Of a stretch of DNA of 21,176 nt, positions 1 to 21,176 are shown one piece after another. Positions within the stretch are counted from its first letter, which is position 1; each line of letters starts with the position of its first letter. The DNA comes from Apostichopus parvimensis (lineage: Eukaryota > Echinodermata > Holothuroidea > Aspidochirotida > Stichopodidae), in the NCBI GenBank assembly GCA_000934455.1, contig KN890096.1, positions 1 to 21,176 on the forward strand. Reading direction: 5' to 3'. The notes below the pieces were generated by a model. It made no database searches and was not told the DNA's origin. It saw nothing but the letters and a program-made list of their open reading frames with translations. The translations under genes were made by a program, and so were the position numbers.

Positions 1-275
1 CTGTTTCTATGCGATTCGCAGTCAGTTGATTATTCATGTCGCGTCTTTAAAATTGTTTCACCAAAAGACCGTAGTAAATAATAAACTTATATAGGATGTA
101 CAAAATTGTGTCATATAATTCTTCAAGTTAATATATTACAGTATCTATGCAGTACAACCCTATGGCCAATTTTTATTGTCAGCTGTTTCATTCTATGCAT
201 CAATAATAACAATTGGTTTCCTTGACAACCGAGTATCACAGTTTGCAAATGTTTCTTCTTCATCTTTTACTATAG

Positions 276-512
276 GTCGACATATACCAAATGATGTGTG
301 ATATTCTAAAGATCGAAGCTGTCCCCAACAATGGATCACGTCCCAGATATACCAACATGATGATGGGTCCTTCAGACGATCTTCAGGATATACATACCAC
401 TTACAACATAGTCATAACAATGTCCCTATTGTTTACATTTGTATCCCTTCTAATGCACGGTTGGCCGACCCTTAGTAGTAGTTATTACATGATGTCTTCA
501 ATAGACGCATGA
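276..512 (+). CDS. Doubtful terminal exon with one membrane segment
   Basis: A pyrimidine-rich stretch ending in AG at 274-275 is followed by an open frame of 78 codons ending in TGA at 510-512. The frame contains a hydrophobic stretch of about 17 residues (reading roughly YNIVITMSLLFTFVSLL) followed by a short polar tail. An AATAAA lies downstream at 677-682. This would fit the last exon of an upstream gene with a C-terminal membrane anchor. I recognise no family and see no similarity to the esterase genes downstream. Short open frames are common by chance in AT-rich DNA, so this is weak; the alternative is no gene at all. Confidence 0.2.
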   Translation, partial: VDIYQMMCDILKIEAVPNNGSRPRYTNMMMGPSDDLQDIHTTYNIVITMSLLFTFVSLLMHGWPTLSSSYYMMSSIDA

Positions 513-2254
513 TGGTAGATCAGTTCCCCTCGACACTGATTGCTGACCTGATGAACCTTCGGAGGTTGTGAGAGGACACGCCAAATTTTGTTGGCGATCT
601 CTTGCAGGACATGTATATTCATGCCTGGAAGTTGTTCTCAGAAAGGGATAATCTTGAAGATGTAACCTACTATGCAAATAAAATGTTGCAAATGGCGCGT
701 GGTCGAAATAAGATTGATATCCGCCGCATGTGATGAGGGGAAATGATGTTGAAAGTGTCAACTTTTATGCTAGTTGACCCGAGAAGAACAACAGTGGAGT
801 GATTTAGCTTGTACTCATAATTTTGGCATTGTCTTTCACCAGCCACTAGCCAAAGTTGTAGTCAGTTTTAGTCAGTTTCATGATAGGGTCCTGAAACCAA
901 AGAGTAATCACAAGGTGTGTTTAGACCTGTATGTATATAGCTCATAGCCTTTGTATTTTATCGTTGACTGGAGTCACCTTTCTTTGTTATATGGACCAAA
1001 CTCCAATGTCTTAACAATAGACTTGTTTGTGGATTCCTGATATGTTATCATATTCCACAGGATATCGTTTCATCTGTCCAAACGGTAAGCCATCGTGTTG
1101 ACGTTGCCATGCAAATTCATGGCATTGGTTAAATATGATATATTATGTTAATATTGATCGTATATCCTGCATGTTAATGCAGCGTATTGTTTTGCTGTCA
1201 CGATGAAACCTTTGGAACATAATATACAAGATCTTATCTGAAAGGTTGTTCTTAAGATCTTATGATCTATCAAATATTTTTTAAGGGCTTTTCACCTTGG
1301 TACATTATCAATGGTAGTGCTTAAGTATGTATTCCCTATCGTATATTTCCCTATATCCTTATGTATTCCCCTTATGTTTTTTTATATAAGGTCACAAAAA
1401 TCATTGCTCTTAAAGGTCAATGTATGTATACCAAAAACAATTTATCATGCTAGGATGTGTGAGTCTACCCATCCTTATTATTTCATAGATAGTTAAATTC
1501 TATCAGTATATTGCGTCACAGAAAGCTAAATGTCAACATTTATATCAAAACTTATTGTGAATGTTTTTCATGGTGCAGAGATTTGCTGAGCTTCAATGTA
1601 TCAGGCGGTTTTTTTTAAAATCGTAAGCATGAAGACCTCATCGTGTCTGAAAAAGGCACTTTCAGTCGTTTGTAGAAAGTCTGAGAAGGGGTCAAGCTAA
1701 ACTATATCCAATATTTTATAGAAGACCTCTGTCTCCCTCTCTCCATCAGCAGTACTGTAGATTCTATTTTCTGAATCAATTAATAAGTTGATTTGCATGT
1801 TCCATCCAGTAAACTTGTTATATTATATGTTGTGTGTGCATATGATGTTTTACATTATGTGAAAGTGTGTGTGTTAAATGGTGCTATGTTTTCTAATATA
1901 TATTAAGGTACATACCCGCAAACGTGCAATGGATTCATTTTTATATGAAAAGATATGGAATTCTGCATTTTCTATTTCTTTTTTTCCATAAATGATAAGC
2001 ATTAGATTTGCGCATGTAAAATGGAGTGAAAATCGATTCTCAAAAAGGGGGGGGGGGGGGGGGGGGATGCGTTGATATTCTATAGTTCATGATTATTATT
2101 ATTTTTTCTTCGTTTGGGATAGAGGTAGATCGATTTTTTTTATTTTCGTATTAAGTCTATTACGGTTATCAAGCAGAGTTATTCTTGAATAAAACAAATT
2201 TTCTACTTAGGGAAGGGCATCGTGCAGTTACCGTGTATTCCCGTGTATTGAAAT
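513..2254. other. Intergenic, no gene seen
   Basis: This stretch is AT-rich, with only short open frames that show no family resemblance or splice context. It holds an AATAAA at 677-682 and a long G run at 2047-2066. I see no tRNA, conserved motif or convincing exon. Confidence 0.6.
2047..2066 (+). repeat. Poly-G tract (20 G)
   Basis: This is an uninterrupted run of 20 G. Similar G runs occur in the MITEs of this window, so it may mark an eroded MITE, although no matching terminal repeats are visible here. Runs this long are prone to length error in sequencing. Confidence 0.9.
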
Positions 2255-2606
2255 CAGGGACGTAGCGAGAAATTTGAAAGGGGGGGGGGGGGGGGGGAGC
2301 AGAATTTTAAAAGGGGCACTTCTCACAAAGGGAACAGTATTACACCTATCGGAGCGCCATGATGTACACAGAAAGTTTGCCCAAAATTCCTCCCACGTTG
2401 CAGGACAAACAGTAATAAGAGTATTGTATTACGTAGGAGAAGAACTTTCAGGGGAAAGGTTGAGAAGGGTCGCTTAGCTTCCTTCAAACTGAAAAGGGGG
2501 TTTTAATGATATTTCCTGCTTTAAGTTAAATTTTATTTATCGAGGTACTCAAAGGGGAGGGGGGGGGGGCGATCGCACCCATTGCTACTCCTGGCTACGT
2601 CCCTAG
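2255..2606. mobile_element. hAT-like MITE with 8-bp target duplication
   Basis: The element begins CAGGGACGTAGC and ends GCTACGTCCCTAG, so its ends form an inverted repeat with an 11-bp perfect core (2256-2266 against 2594-2604). It is flanked on both sides by the same 8 bases, ATTGAAAT (2247-2254 and 2607-2614). An 8-bp duplication plus CAGGG-type ends is the hAT superfamily signature. The 352-bp interior has an 18-G run (2280-2297) and another G-rich block near 2556-2569, and no transposase, so it is non-autonomous. The near-perfect ends and exact duplication suggest a fairly recent insertion. Confidence 0.8.
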
Positions 2607-2997
2607 ATTGAAATAGTCTGTTTTCTTGAATAAAAAGTCCTTACGAGCGGTTATTGAATCCATAATTTTAGTTTACAAAACAGTAAATGATATATTTATA
2701 TATTAGGAGTAAGAAATTTTAAGATATACTTTAATGTATGCTAATGAAAGTACGGCCGAAAATTAATACATTCTTCAGAGTGCAAATTTCAAAAGCATGT
2801 CTCTATGTCTTATTATTAAGCTTGCCAAGGGGAATAAAAAAAAACCTATCCGTTTATCGTCAGATATTAAATTGTTTCTTTTGGGTGTCTGTATATACTA
2901 CTTCTGTGGCTTCCGAGGGCTTCGCCTCTTGAGTCACACTGGGGCTATCAAATACATTCCAATAAAATTGAATTCTTCTCTAATTGTATTTTCGTGC
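2607..2997. other. Spacer between two MITEs, no gene seen
   Basis: This is AT-rich sequence. Two overlapping short frames (2738-2932 and 2797-3042) are open but have no recognisable domain and no splice support, and one runs into the neighbouring transposon. I see nothing else. Confidence 0.6.
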
Positions 2998-3344
2998 TTA
3001 AAGGCATTGAAGACTCGCCCCAAACCGCGTGCCGCGCTCTGAAAAGTTAACTTTCCGTTGCTTGCAAGTGAAGTTTTTTTCTTGTCGGTACAAAATGCAG
3101 ACAGTAATGAAATGTGATACCTTGTTATCTTTTATCTAGACCTGAGATGTCCATCGCTGCTATGTACACTGTGTTGTGGGTATTGACCGTAGCTGTATGT
3201 ATTGACTGTACACTAGTGTCTAATTGTTTGTGTATTTGCTGGGATCGATGGTGGTGTCTAACACTTCTGTTACACCTCATTCGAAACTAGGTCAGATTAC
3301 CGGCATGAGACGTTTCTTTGTGCGCGAGTCTTCTCACCCTTTAA
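2998..3344 (+). mobile_element. TTAA-flanked MITE, copy 1
   Basis: The element is bounded by TTAA at 2998-3001 and 3341-3344. Its ends are inverted repeats: TTAAAGG, four differing bases, then GAAGACTCGC (17 of 21 positions agree). The whole element aligns end to end, in reverse complement, with 17970-18333 inside gene 2. TTAA target duplications are typical of the piggyBac superfamily, but the terminal bases are not the canonical CCC type, so the superfamily call is tentative. No coding capacity is seen, so it is non-autonomous. Confidence 0.75.
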
Positions 3345-3587
3345 ACATCTGAAAAGTGCAAACATTCACAATACTTTCCGGAGCCTCAACAGTTCTCTCG
3401 TTATACGAGAGAACAAGAAGTCTCCGAAAAGGTACATTTTAAGAATGGATTTTACCGTGGTGTACAGGAATGTACCGGTGAAACTTTCTTTGAATCGCGT
3501 GGAATGACAGGTACACCAGGCGCATAGAGAGGAATATGCCAAGGGAGGAGCGAAGCCTGTAGGCAAACTATCTTAGCGTAGCGCCAG
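3345..3587. repeat. Cluster of short inverted repeats
   Basis: Besides the palindrome at 3392-3414, this short stretch has two interleaved inverted pairs: GGTACATT (3431-3438) with AATGTACC (3469-3476), and TGGTGTAC (3458-3465) with GTACACCA (3511-3518). No gene is seen. The pairs could be relics of transposon ends. Confidence 0.5.
3392..3414. repeat. Perfect 10-bp palindrome with 3-base centre
   Basis: GTTCTCTCGT (3392-3401) is followed by TAT and then its exact reverse complement ACGAGAGAAC (3405-3414). It lies 48 bases beyond the end of the TTAA MITE. It could be a dimeric protein-binding site or a chance hairpin; nothing nearby identifies a role. Confidence 0.85.
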
Positions 3588-3768
3588 CATGAGTTGGCGC
3601 GATGCGTACAAGAAAATTTTGGCCGAAAATGCCTCCCAGATCGCTGGAAATGACACTTCCCAGGCCTTGTAAGTTGCATCTAAACATTTTCTATTTTGAA
3701 ATTTAAAAAAAATATGCGCAAGGGGGGGGGGGCGGTCGCCCTTCGCCCCCCCCCCTCCTGGCTGGTAC
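3588..3768. repeat. GC-rich dispersed-repeat remnant with G and C runs
   Basis: The segment is more GC-rich than its surroundings and ends in an 11-G run (3722-3732), then a C run, then CCTCCTGGCTGG. This resembles the G-rich terminal part of the hAT-like MITEs here. I cannot find a matching left end or target duplication, so it is probably an eroded or partial copy. Confidence 0.35.
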
Positions 3769-4380
3769 ACCGTCTTTAAATGTGATGGTTCGCTGGATAA
3801 ACTGAATTGTACGGTACTTAAGACAAAGATTGGGGAATTCGTACATAGTCTTTAATATACGTACAGGTTGATTGAATAGTATTAATTGTAAGTTTGTAAG
3901 AGTCGATATAATGTCTTTAAATATATGATAGTTGGTTGAATAAATCAAATTAAATCAGGCTGATTGTCTATTAATGAAAGACAGAGTGTCGATTTGAAAG
4001 ATCAATTTTGTGGATTTTGCGGGCCTATGTAGAGTAAAGCGAAGCGATAAACCTACAGTGCATGTGTTGAAGATGGTTTAACAGTGTCAGCATATTGCAA
4101 ACCAAAAGAAGGTCGGAAGAGGGTGTGTGGGAAGGGGTTCTGTGAAACTGTTGATATGCTCGAACCATATGCTACCTATTTATTATGCAATCACTTGCCT
4201 CGTTGTTTTCTCCATACCATACAAACAAAATAAACTCTTATTTCTTGCCTCATTTTTCTGTGAATTTCTTGTTCCCAGCCCAATGCTAATCACTCATTCA
4301 ACCATGAAACACCTATCCATCCTTACAACCCGGTACCTTATATTTCTAGCCTACATACTAACGTTACCCCAATCCACAAT
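3769..4380. other. Intergenic, no gene seen
   Basis: This is AT-rich unique-looking sequence. The frame at 4127-4405 is open but reads as low-complexity hydrophobic sequence without splice or family support. I see no repeats with clear ends. Confidence 0.55.
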
Positions 4381-4471
4381 AATGTGTTCTTTTCGCCATA
4401 CATAAAGTGCTTTACCGACATGGGGGTAACATGTCGGAATGGCACTTTCTCTATGGCGGAAAGAGCACATT
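4381..4471. repeat. 91-base near-perfect hairpin
   Basis: Arms of 42 bases (4381-4422 and 4430-4471) flank a 7-base loop, GGGGTAA. The inner stem CCGACATG/CATGTCGG and the middle stem AAAGTGC/GCACTTT are perfect. The outer 20-bp stem has two G-U-type positions when read as RNA. Internal loops are small and symmetric (3/3 and 4/4). The shape suits either the centre of a palindromic MITE or a microRNA-like precursor. The right arm carries a CACTTT...GGCGGAAAG motif that repeats just downstream (about 4471-4486) and recalls a motif inside the nearby MITE at 4833-5248, so a transposon origin is likely. Confidence 0.75.
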
Positions 4472-4832
4472 TTCTATGGCGGAAAGTATATGGCGGACTG
4501 ACCCTGCCCCGAATATAAATAATTCCTCTTTCTGACATGTATTTAATATTTATATGCTTCAAATCTCTAACGGAAGCCAAGAACTAATGGGAAGTGTTGC
4601 ACCCCTGAACTCCAGGCTGGCCTGACCAATAACAGTGTACACAATCGGAAATACTTCTTAAACTTCTGAGCATGCAGTCATTATAAGACAAACACAAAAC
4701 ATTAATGAGTATTGCAGGTAATGAAATAAGAAACATCGTAAAAAAGTTCTATCCTGAAGCAGCGGCTATTCCCCACCTCACCGTTTAAGTGTGAATTGCA
4801 ACGAGTAGTCTTTACAGTATATGTGTGGTAAG
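4472..4832. other. Spacer between hairpin and MITE, no gene seen
   Basis: The first 40 bases repeat the CTATGGCGGAAAG motif of the hairpin arm. The remainder is AT-rich sequence without recognisable features. Confidence 0.5.
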
Positions 4833-5248
4833 CAGGGGGGGGGGGGGTGGAAGAAGCCTCCAAAAGGGGGGGGGGCACAACATCAGAGGGGCACTTTCTC
4901 ATTCCACAACCATGCACCCCTCGTTATGCTATAAACCGATACACACCGGCCATATCACTTAAATATATATGATGTGATAGTATGCTATCAATACTATTTA
5001 TTGAGATTGTTTATTGTTAACCGTGCTAAAAAAGATATGGAATGCCATTTTAGAAAAAGCATGTAAAGACTAAAAATAAATAAATAAAAATAAAATATTA
5101 AAATTAACAAAGGCTTCAGATATCCAAAAGACAGTTTTTCATCGAAGGGGCACATTTTATTTGCCAGTAGGGCACATTTGCTATTTTGGAAAAAAAGATG
5201 TGGGGGCACGTGCCCCCAGTGCCCCCATCCCCCGGCTTCTACCCCCTG
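4833..5248. mobile_element. hAT-like MITE with perfect 8-bp target duplication
   Basis: The element starts CAGGGGG (a long G run) then GTGGAAGAAGCC, and ends GGCTTCTACCCCCTG, giving inverted ends. The same 8 bases, GTGGTAAG, flank it at 4825-4832 and 5249-5256. The interior has several GGGGCAC blocks, G and C runs and an AT-rich middle, and no transposase frame. Length is 416 bp. The exact duplication and CAG/CTG ends support a hAT-type insertion of a different subfamily from the one at 2255-2606, sharing its G-rich build. Confidence 0.85.
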
Positions 5249-5370
5249 GTGGTAAGGCTCGTCGCAAGCTGAGCGGAACTTTTCTGGTGTGTCGATCTTT
5301 ATTAATTTAATATATATCTGTCATACCACTTGCAACACATTCGTTTTCTTGTATGTATGTCTATATTTAT

Positions 5371-5400
<30 letters not shown>
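5371..5400 (+). repeat. (AC)5(AT)10 microsatellite
   Basis: A compound dinucleotide repeat: five AC units run directly into ten AT units. Confidence 0.95.
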
Positions 5401-5401
<1 letters not shown>

Positions 5402-5988
5402 GGAGGGTGGGGCATGGTGCGAAGGTATAGGAAGATTGACAATAACAACAGTTAAATGTTCATACATATATCGCGTATAGTGTGTACAGGTTGGTCATGT
5501 TATTTTTCGTTAAGGAATGCATTTACTTTATTTATGAACTTTGATTAGTGAAGATTATACTCCTTCTAATTAGATTATTTATTTACTAATCAAGATTAAA
5601 AAGCAAAGTACCACTATAATTCTTAAAGGAGCATTCACACTTTCTTGAGAGCATAGCACTTTTTCGCTAATATAGTTGCACAGACAAGTAAAGTGTTCCT
5701 ACATTACTTGCCTGGGCCGTAACCAGCGTTGACTCGTTGGACCTTTACCAAAGTGAAAACGGGCAATTGAGTCAACCCACGTGCTTTTGCTAAGCGAAAA
5801 GTCACCGCCAGTGTCCATATCTACATATTTGACCTTTAACTTAAAATTGTGATAACGATCATTGCCATAACTAACTTTAGAATATAGACATCGTGTAACG
5901 TACGTAAAGAAAAACAAAACAGCACTACCATTAGTGTTCATACGATATTGCGGACGGTGTTAGTTGATATTTCGGACTTTATGACGTT
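5401..5988 (+). other. Upstream region of gene 1
   Basis: This is the presumed promoter and 5' untranslated region of gene 1. A CACGTG core occurs near 5778. I see no convincing TATA box near the start codon and no sequence shared with the upstream region of gene 2. The minus-strand open frame over 5699-5941 has no support. The transcription start cannot be placed from the sequence. Confidence 0.4.
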
Positions 5989-12049
<6,061 letters not shown>

Positions 12050-12090
12050 AAACACTAGTGAAATATTCTACTGTAAAACAGGGGACGTGA

Positions 12091-12096
12091 AATAAA
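12091..12096 (+). terminator. Poly(A) signal of gene 1
   Basis: An AATAAA lies 42 bases after the stop codon of gene 1 and is followed by a T-rich stretch. This fits a very short 3' untranslated region. Confidence 0.7.
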
Positions 12097-12255
12097 CTTT
12101 TCTTTTAAATTTTTTCATTTTGCATATGTTCAGTTGAAATTAAGTATTCTCCATGATTATGTTATACTCTAGGATTATGAATTCGACATTCTAGCTGACT
12201 GATTGAATCAAAACCTCGAGACACAGGATAGTCATGTCTATTTCGTGCATGCATG

Positions 12256-12440
12256 CCGGCCGTAGCCAGGAAGTTGAAGTTGGGGTTTGAGGGGCACTTA
12301 CAACTGAAGGAGGGGCACCAACAATTTGTAACTTGTGAAGCTTGTTTACATATGATGGTGGCTCAGATTGAGGGGCGGGGAAACAGAAGTCTGCACGAGG
12401 GGCGGGTGCCTCTTGTGCCACTGTCGTGCTGGCGGGCCTG
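12256..12440. mobile_element. Eroded hAT-like MITE remnant
   Basis: The segment begins CCGGCCGTAGCCAGG, close to the GTAGC-type ends of the hAT-like MITEs upstream. It has two GGGGCAC blocks like the element at 4833-5248, and its right part is GC-rich and ends near GGCGGGCCTGG. The right end is no longer a clean inverted repeat and I find no target duplication. It is probably an old or partial copy; boundaries are approximate. Confidence 0.45.
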
Positions 12441-13209
12441 GCAGTATACCTTCTGGATAGGCATAAATAGCAACAACTTGATTACGTCCCGAAATGAAAT
12501 TGTTAGGTGATTGCTTTTCACAGCTATATAGCGAGGATGCCAAATAATGGGAAGACGACGCAATTTACATCATCATTTAAATATTCAATCTAAGCAAATT
12601 ATGAAGAAAAGTGTTCTGAAAGCAAATCAAATAAATTAAACATGATTCTTATGATACATCTTTCATTATTGCTTGTATTATGGCGCAACAATAAGACACA
12701 TTTGGGCCTCGTGAGGTTAACAAAATAGCTGCGAGTGTAGTCTCACTTTGATGGTAATTTTGCTATCAACTTATTGTTATGGGAACGGAAGTTTAAACCT
12801 AGGACAATTGCTATAAGATCAAGGTGCTACGAGTGTCCTAAAACCCTGATATTGAAAGGGTACTGGTGCGACCCTTTTAAGGGTCCCCAAAGTGTTTGAA
12901 AAAAATATGAAACCGTCATCATTTGAGTCAAACATGCACATGACTAGATTGTTGTTACTATACTTTTGCAGTAGTGACTTAGAGTTTCAAGGGCCCTGTT
13001 AAACAGTTAGAGCTGGGGCCTTCACCCTTGCACTTCATCTAAATTGCATTTGATATAATATTCGTAGCATGTGATAGATTTTTAAGTGTTGTGGGGGGGG
13101 GGTGCAGGCCATTGATGAAATAAAAAGTCATAACTGCTGGCTCACTATCTAAGTGGAGCGCTGCCCTATAGTATCACTGAAGCCATTCTCATAAGTGGGG
13201 GGTGTTGTT

Positions 13210-13231
13210 GGGGGGGGGGGGGGGGGGGGGG
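13210..13231 (+). repeat. Poly-G tract (22 G)
   Basis: This is the longest homopolymer in the window, preceded by further G-rich sequence from 13196. It is likely to be unstable in length. Confidence 0.9.
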
Positions 13232-14444
13232 ATCAGAAATATGATTTATACAAAACCTAAGAGACTCCTTAACATTGGGGGCCCTTGTTCAATAAAACAT
13301 TTTATAGTGAGCGATGTTATAGACATATACATTATGTATTTATATGGCGAGTCATGTGTGAGGCTCACTGCCAATGGCGTCGAGAGCGAGGCCGCGCCCT
13401 GGGGAGGACTATATGCTACCGAAACGCCTTTTCTGAACTCAGTTTCAGTTTCCTTGAGTATACTATGATCACGAGAAAACATTCTTTGTTATCTCATATG
13501 TCCCGGTGACCCCCACCCGAGCCCCTCTTATCATGTCTGCTTACTGCTAGACTTGATATATCCCTTAATAATTAAAGCTTGTGGGGGATTTCGCGTTCGC
13601 TGGAGCCGTAGGGGAACACATGTTAAAGTGCGTAGTAAGCTAGTGAATATCCCACCGTTTCTCCAAAGCCTACATTGAAAGTCAGATGAAAGCAACATTC
13701 CTTCATAGGACCCTCTCGATCAAGGGTAACCAAGAAGGGCCCATTTCAACACCAATGACCTAATGAAGACAACCATTGGTGACAGCTTCTTAATTTAAAT
13801 AACCAAATGAAATGCTTATATCGTAGTTAAATTAATGACACCCAATATCTTTCCAGTGTATGGTTTGTTCTTTACGCTTGGAAAGTCAAACACCATTGGC
13901 TATTTCCAATTTAATGTGTGTGTGTGGGAGGGGTAAGGGGAGGGGCTTACGGCCGATAAACGCAATACTCAAAATCCACTTGCGGTAAATGACTGAGGAA
14001 ATGTCATATAAAGTCGGGCCAAGAATGTCTGCCTTAAACGTCACAACCTTTCACGTGTAAACATGTTTATTTTGTAACATCAATATCGTCATGGACTTTG
14101 GTTACTTTTGAGATTTCAATTTAGAATTCCGATGATAATTTACCAATCAGTTAAAGAACAAAAGTACAGAACTTAAAGGAATATATATAGTTTGTGCATA
14201 TTTCATTCCTACAAAACTTAACTCTTCGTTCCTGTTAAGTCCATAATTGTTGGTAGAGGCGTGTAATAACCTCGAAAGAGCGATGCGTAACACATTATTG
14301 CGTAAGTTTGAGAAGGCGGAAAGTGAGGGGGGTGGGGTAGAAAAATACAATTGATGAATCGTCTAAAAAGTCGGTAACTTTATCGAACGATATTGAAGAC
14401 GGGATTCAGGGTGGATGTTAGAATCCTGTTTGAAATAATGACAT

Positions 14445-14462
14445 TCTCTCTCTCTCTCTCTC
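14445..14462 (+). repeat. (TC)9 microsatellite
   Basis: Nine TC units in a row, followed by an A-rich stretch. Confidence 0.9.
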
Positions 14463-15372
14463 CTTGAAAAAAAGGAAGTTACTAATAAACTCATCACTAG
14501 TTTCAGACATTAGCTGGGCGATCCTAAGCTTTAACAGAAAATTTATCTGACCCAATCATTTCAATTGTTTATCTGACCATTTCTTAAATTGTAGGAGAGG
14601 ACTCAGGATTTAAAAAAGGGAGGGGTGTGACCGTGGGGTCGTTGGAACCAACTCCTGTGTATCCCACAACCCCCCTCCCGCATTCATCCTCCCACCAGAA
14701 AAATTGAAATTTGAAATGGTGCATTCTGATCCATATATCGGCTATAAATTAAAACGCAAAACTTTGAAGTTCTTTGAATGGGGCTGAAAAAAAGGGGAGC
14801 CGGATGTACAGTTAGACATGCCTACGTTTTTCTAGTTGAGATTTTTAACGATTTGTCGCCCAGATAATGCTTTCATTCAAGAGTTAATCACAAGTAAAAC
14901 TCGATTAATGAAGCTCATGAAGAACCCTGCTTATGTGGATGAATTTATTATCCAATGTCATCGAAGTATTAATCAAAATCAAGCAAATTATCTGCTTTCA
15001 AAATAATGCCATCACTAATTATCTTGTATGACCTCATTCCTTTCCCCACACAAGTTGCAAATTATAGCACGACACTAATACTAAACGACGTGAAAATGTG
15101 ACGTCCGCCCGATTCTTTTTTGCAAAGTATATCATAATACATTTGTTTGATGGAGAAAGCATAGCCTACATAAAATAACTTAAGGTTAAGGTTCTACATC
15201 TGTTTAGTGATATTATTCTAACACACTAAATAATGTATTGTCAGTATAGACGCCACGCTACAAACAGATACTATATGAAAGGTCATCATATCACTTTAAC
15301 GGGACAATTAAGACCATAGAACACGATTAATAAAGTAAAGACAAACTATGCGAAGATAACTACAGAGTTCAC

Positions 15373-15379
15373 TATATAA
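15373..15379 (+). promoter_or_regulatory. Possible TATA box of gene 2
   Basis: TATATAA lies 154 bases before the start codon of gene 2. Such motifs are frequent in AT-rich DNA, and no matching element was found ahead of gene 1. Confidence 0.2.
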
Positions 15380-15532
15380 CTGGTACAGGTAGCATATACC
15401 ATATACAATCAAAACTATTTCACATATTTTGCGTAAGTTGGTAAGTTTACATTGCCAGGAAGTATAGTAAAAGCAAAGTGTCCATTCACCAAACTCCAAC
15501 CGACATTCAAGACTAGTCGAGAGTGAATCAAT

Positions 15533-21117
<5,585 letters not shown>

Positions 21118-21176
21118 GTATGTATGGTGGCGTCATTACTGGAGGGTATATTTGGTATGAAGGTAGGTATATATAT

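Larger units (their letters stand above)
12441..15372. other. Intergenic between the two esterase genes, no gene seen
   Basis: No exon, tRNA or complete transposon is recognisable. It holds a short G run near 13092-13100, the 22-G run at 13210-13231, a CT repeat at 14445-14462, and a G-rich repeat-like start near 14592-14630 (GGACTCAGGATT then an A run and GGGAGGGG) resembling the end of a decayed MITE. The frames at 13202-13509 are short and without family resemblance. Confidence 0.55.

Noticed and set aside
4127-4405. 92-codon hydrophobic open frame on the plus strand
   Set aside because: No family resemblance, no splice context, low-complexity hydrophobic composition typical of AT-rich DNA, and its end runs into the hairpin.
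5699-5941. Minus-strand 80-codon frame just upstream of gene 1
   Set aside because: No homology or splice support, and it overlaps the presumed promoter of gene 1.
13202-13509. Overlapping short frames after the 22-G run
   Set aside because: Start within homopolymer sequence, mutually overlapping on both strands, no family resemblance.

Overview
The window is animal nuclear DNA: AT-rich and intron-rich, with GT/AG introns, poly-G tracts, microsatellites and short non-autonomous DNA transposons. The gene family and the repeat style fit an invertebrate deuterostome. An echinoderm, perhaps a sea cucumber, is my guess; nothing here proves it.

The only confident protein-coding content is two tandem plus-strand genes of the type-B carboxylesterase/cholinesterase family (alpha/beta hydrolases). 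Gene 1 (5989-12049) is complete: eight coding exons and 616 codons, from signal peptide to stop, with a poly(A) signal at 12091. Gene 2 (15533-21117) has the same structure, and exons 2-7 have identical lengths (160, 75, 119, 174, 641 and 167 bases). Its last exon lies beyond the window. Starts are 9.5 kb apart. Introns are mostly unrelated between copies, while exon identity is strikingly uneven.

Both predicted proteins are secreted and keep the three core disulfides and a Ser/acid/His triad. They lack the cholinesterase choline-binding loop (no Trp84 equivalent), have Asp where cholinesterases have the catalytic Glu, and carry GQSAG instead of GESAG. They look like catalytic esterases but not true acetylcholinesterases. 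Yet gene 1 ends in a separate exon encoding a cholinesterase T-type tail (tryptophan amphiphilic tetramerization peptide), with the evenly spaced aromatics and the near-terminal cysteine. This is the most interesting protein observation: a cholinesterase-type assembly tail on an esterase without a choline site.

Layout: 1-5988 is an upstream repeat-rich region with a doubtful membrane-segment exon (276-512), two hAT-like MITEs with perfect 8-bp target duplications (2255-2606 and 4833-5248), one TTAA-flanked MITE (2998-3344), a perfect 10-bp palindrome (3392-3414) and a 91-base hairpin (4381-4471). 5989-12049 is gene 1, with a tRNA-derived SINE in intron 2. 12097-15532 is intergenic with MITE remnants and a 22-base G run. 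15533 to the end is gene 2, whose intron 4 holds a second, inverted copy of the TTAA MITE and whose intron 1 holds a duplicated CACGTG-containing 19-mer.

The two genes are not an operon. Each presumably has its own promoter, and they are best seen as part of a local esterase expansion that may continue outside the window.
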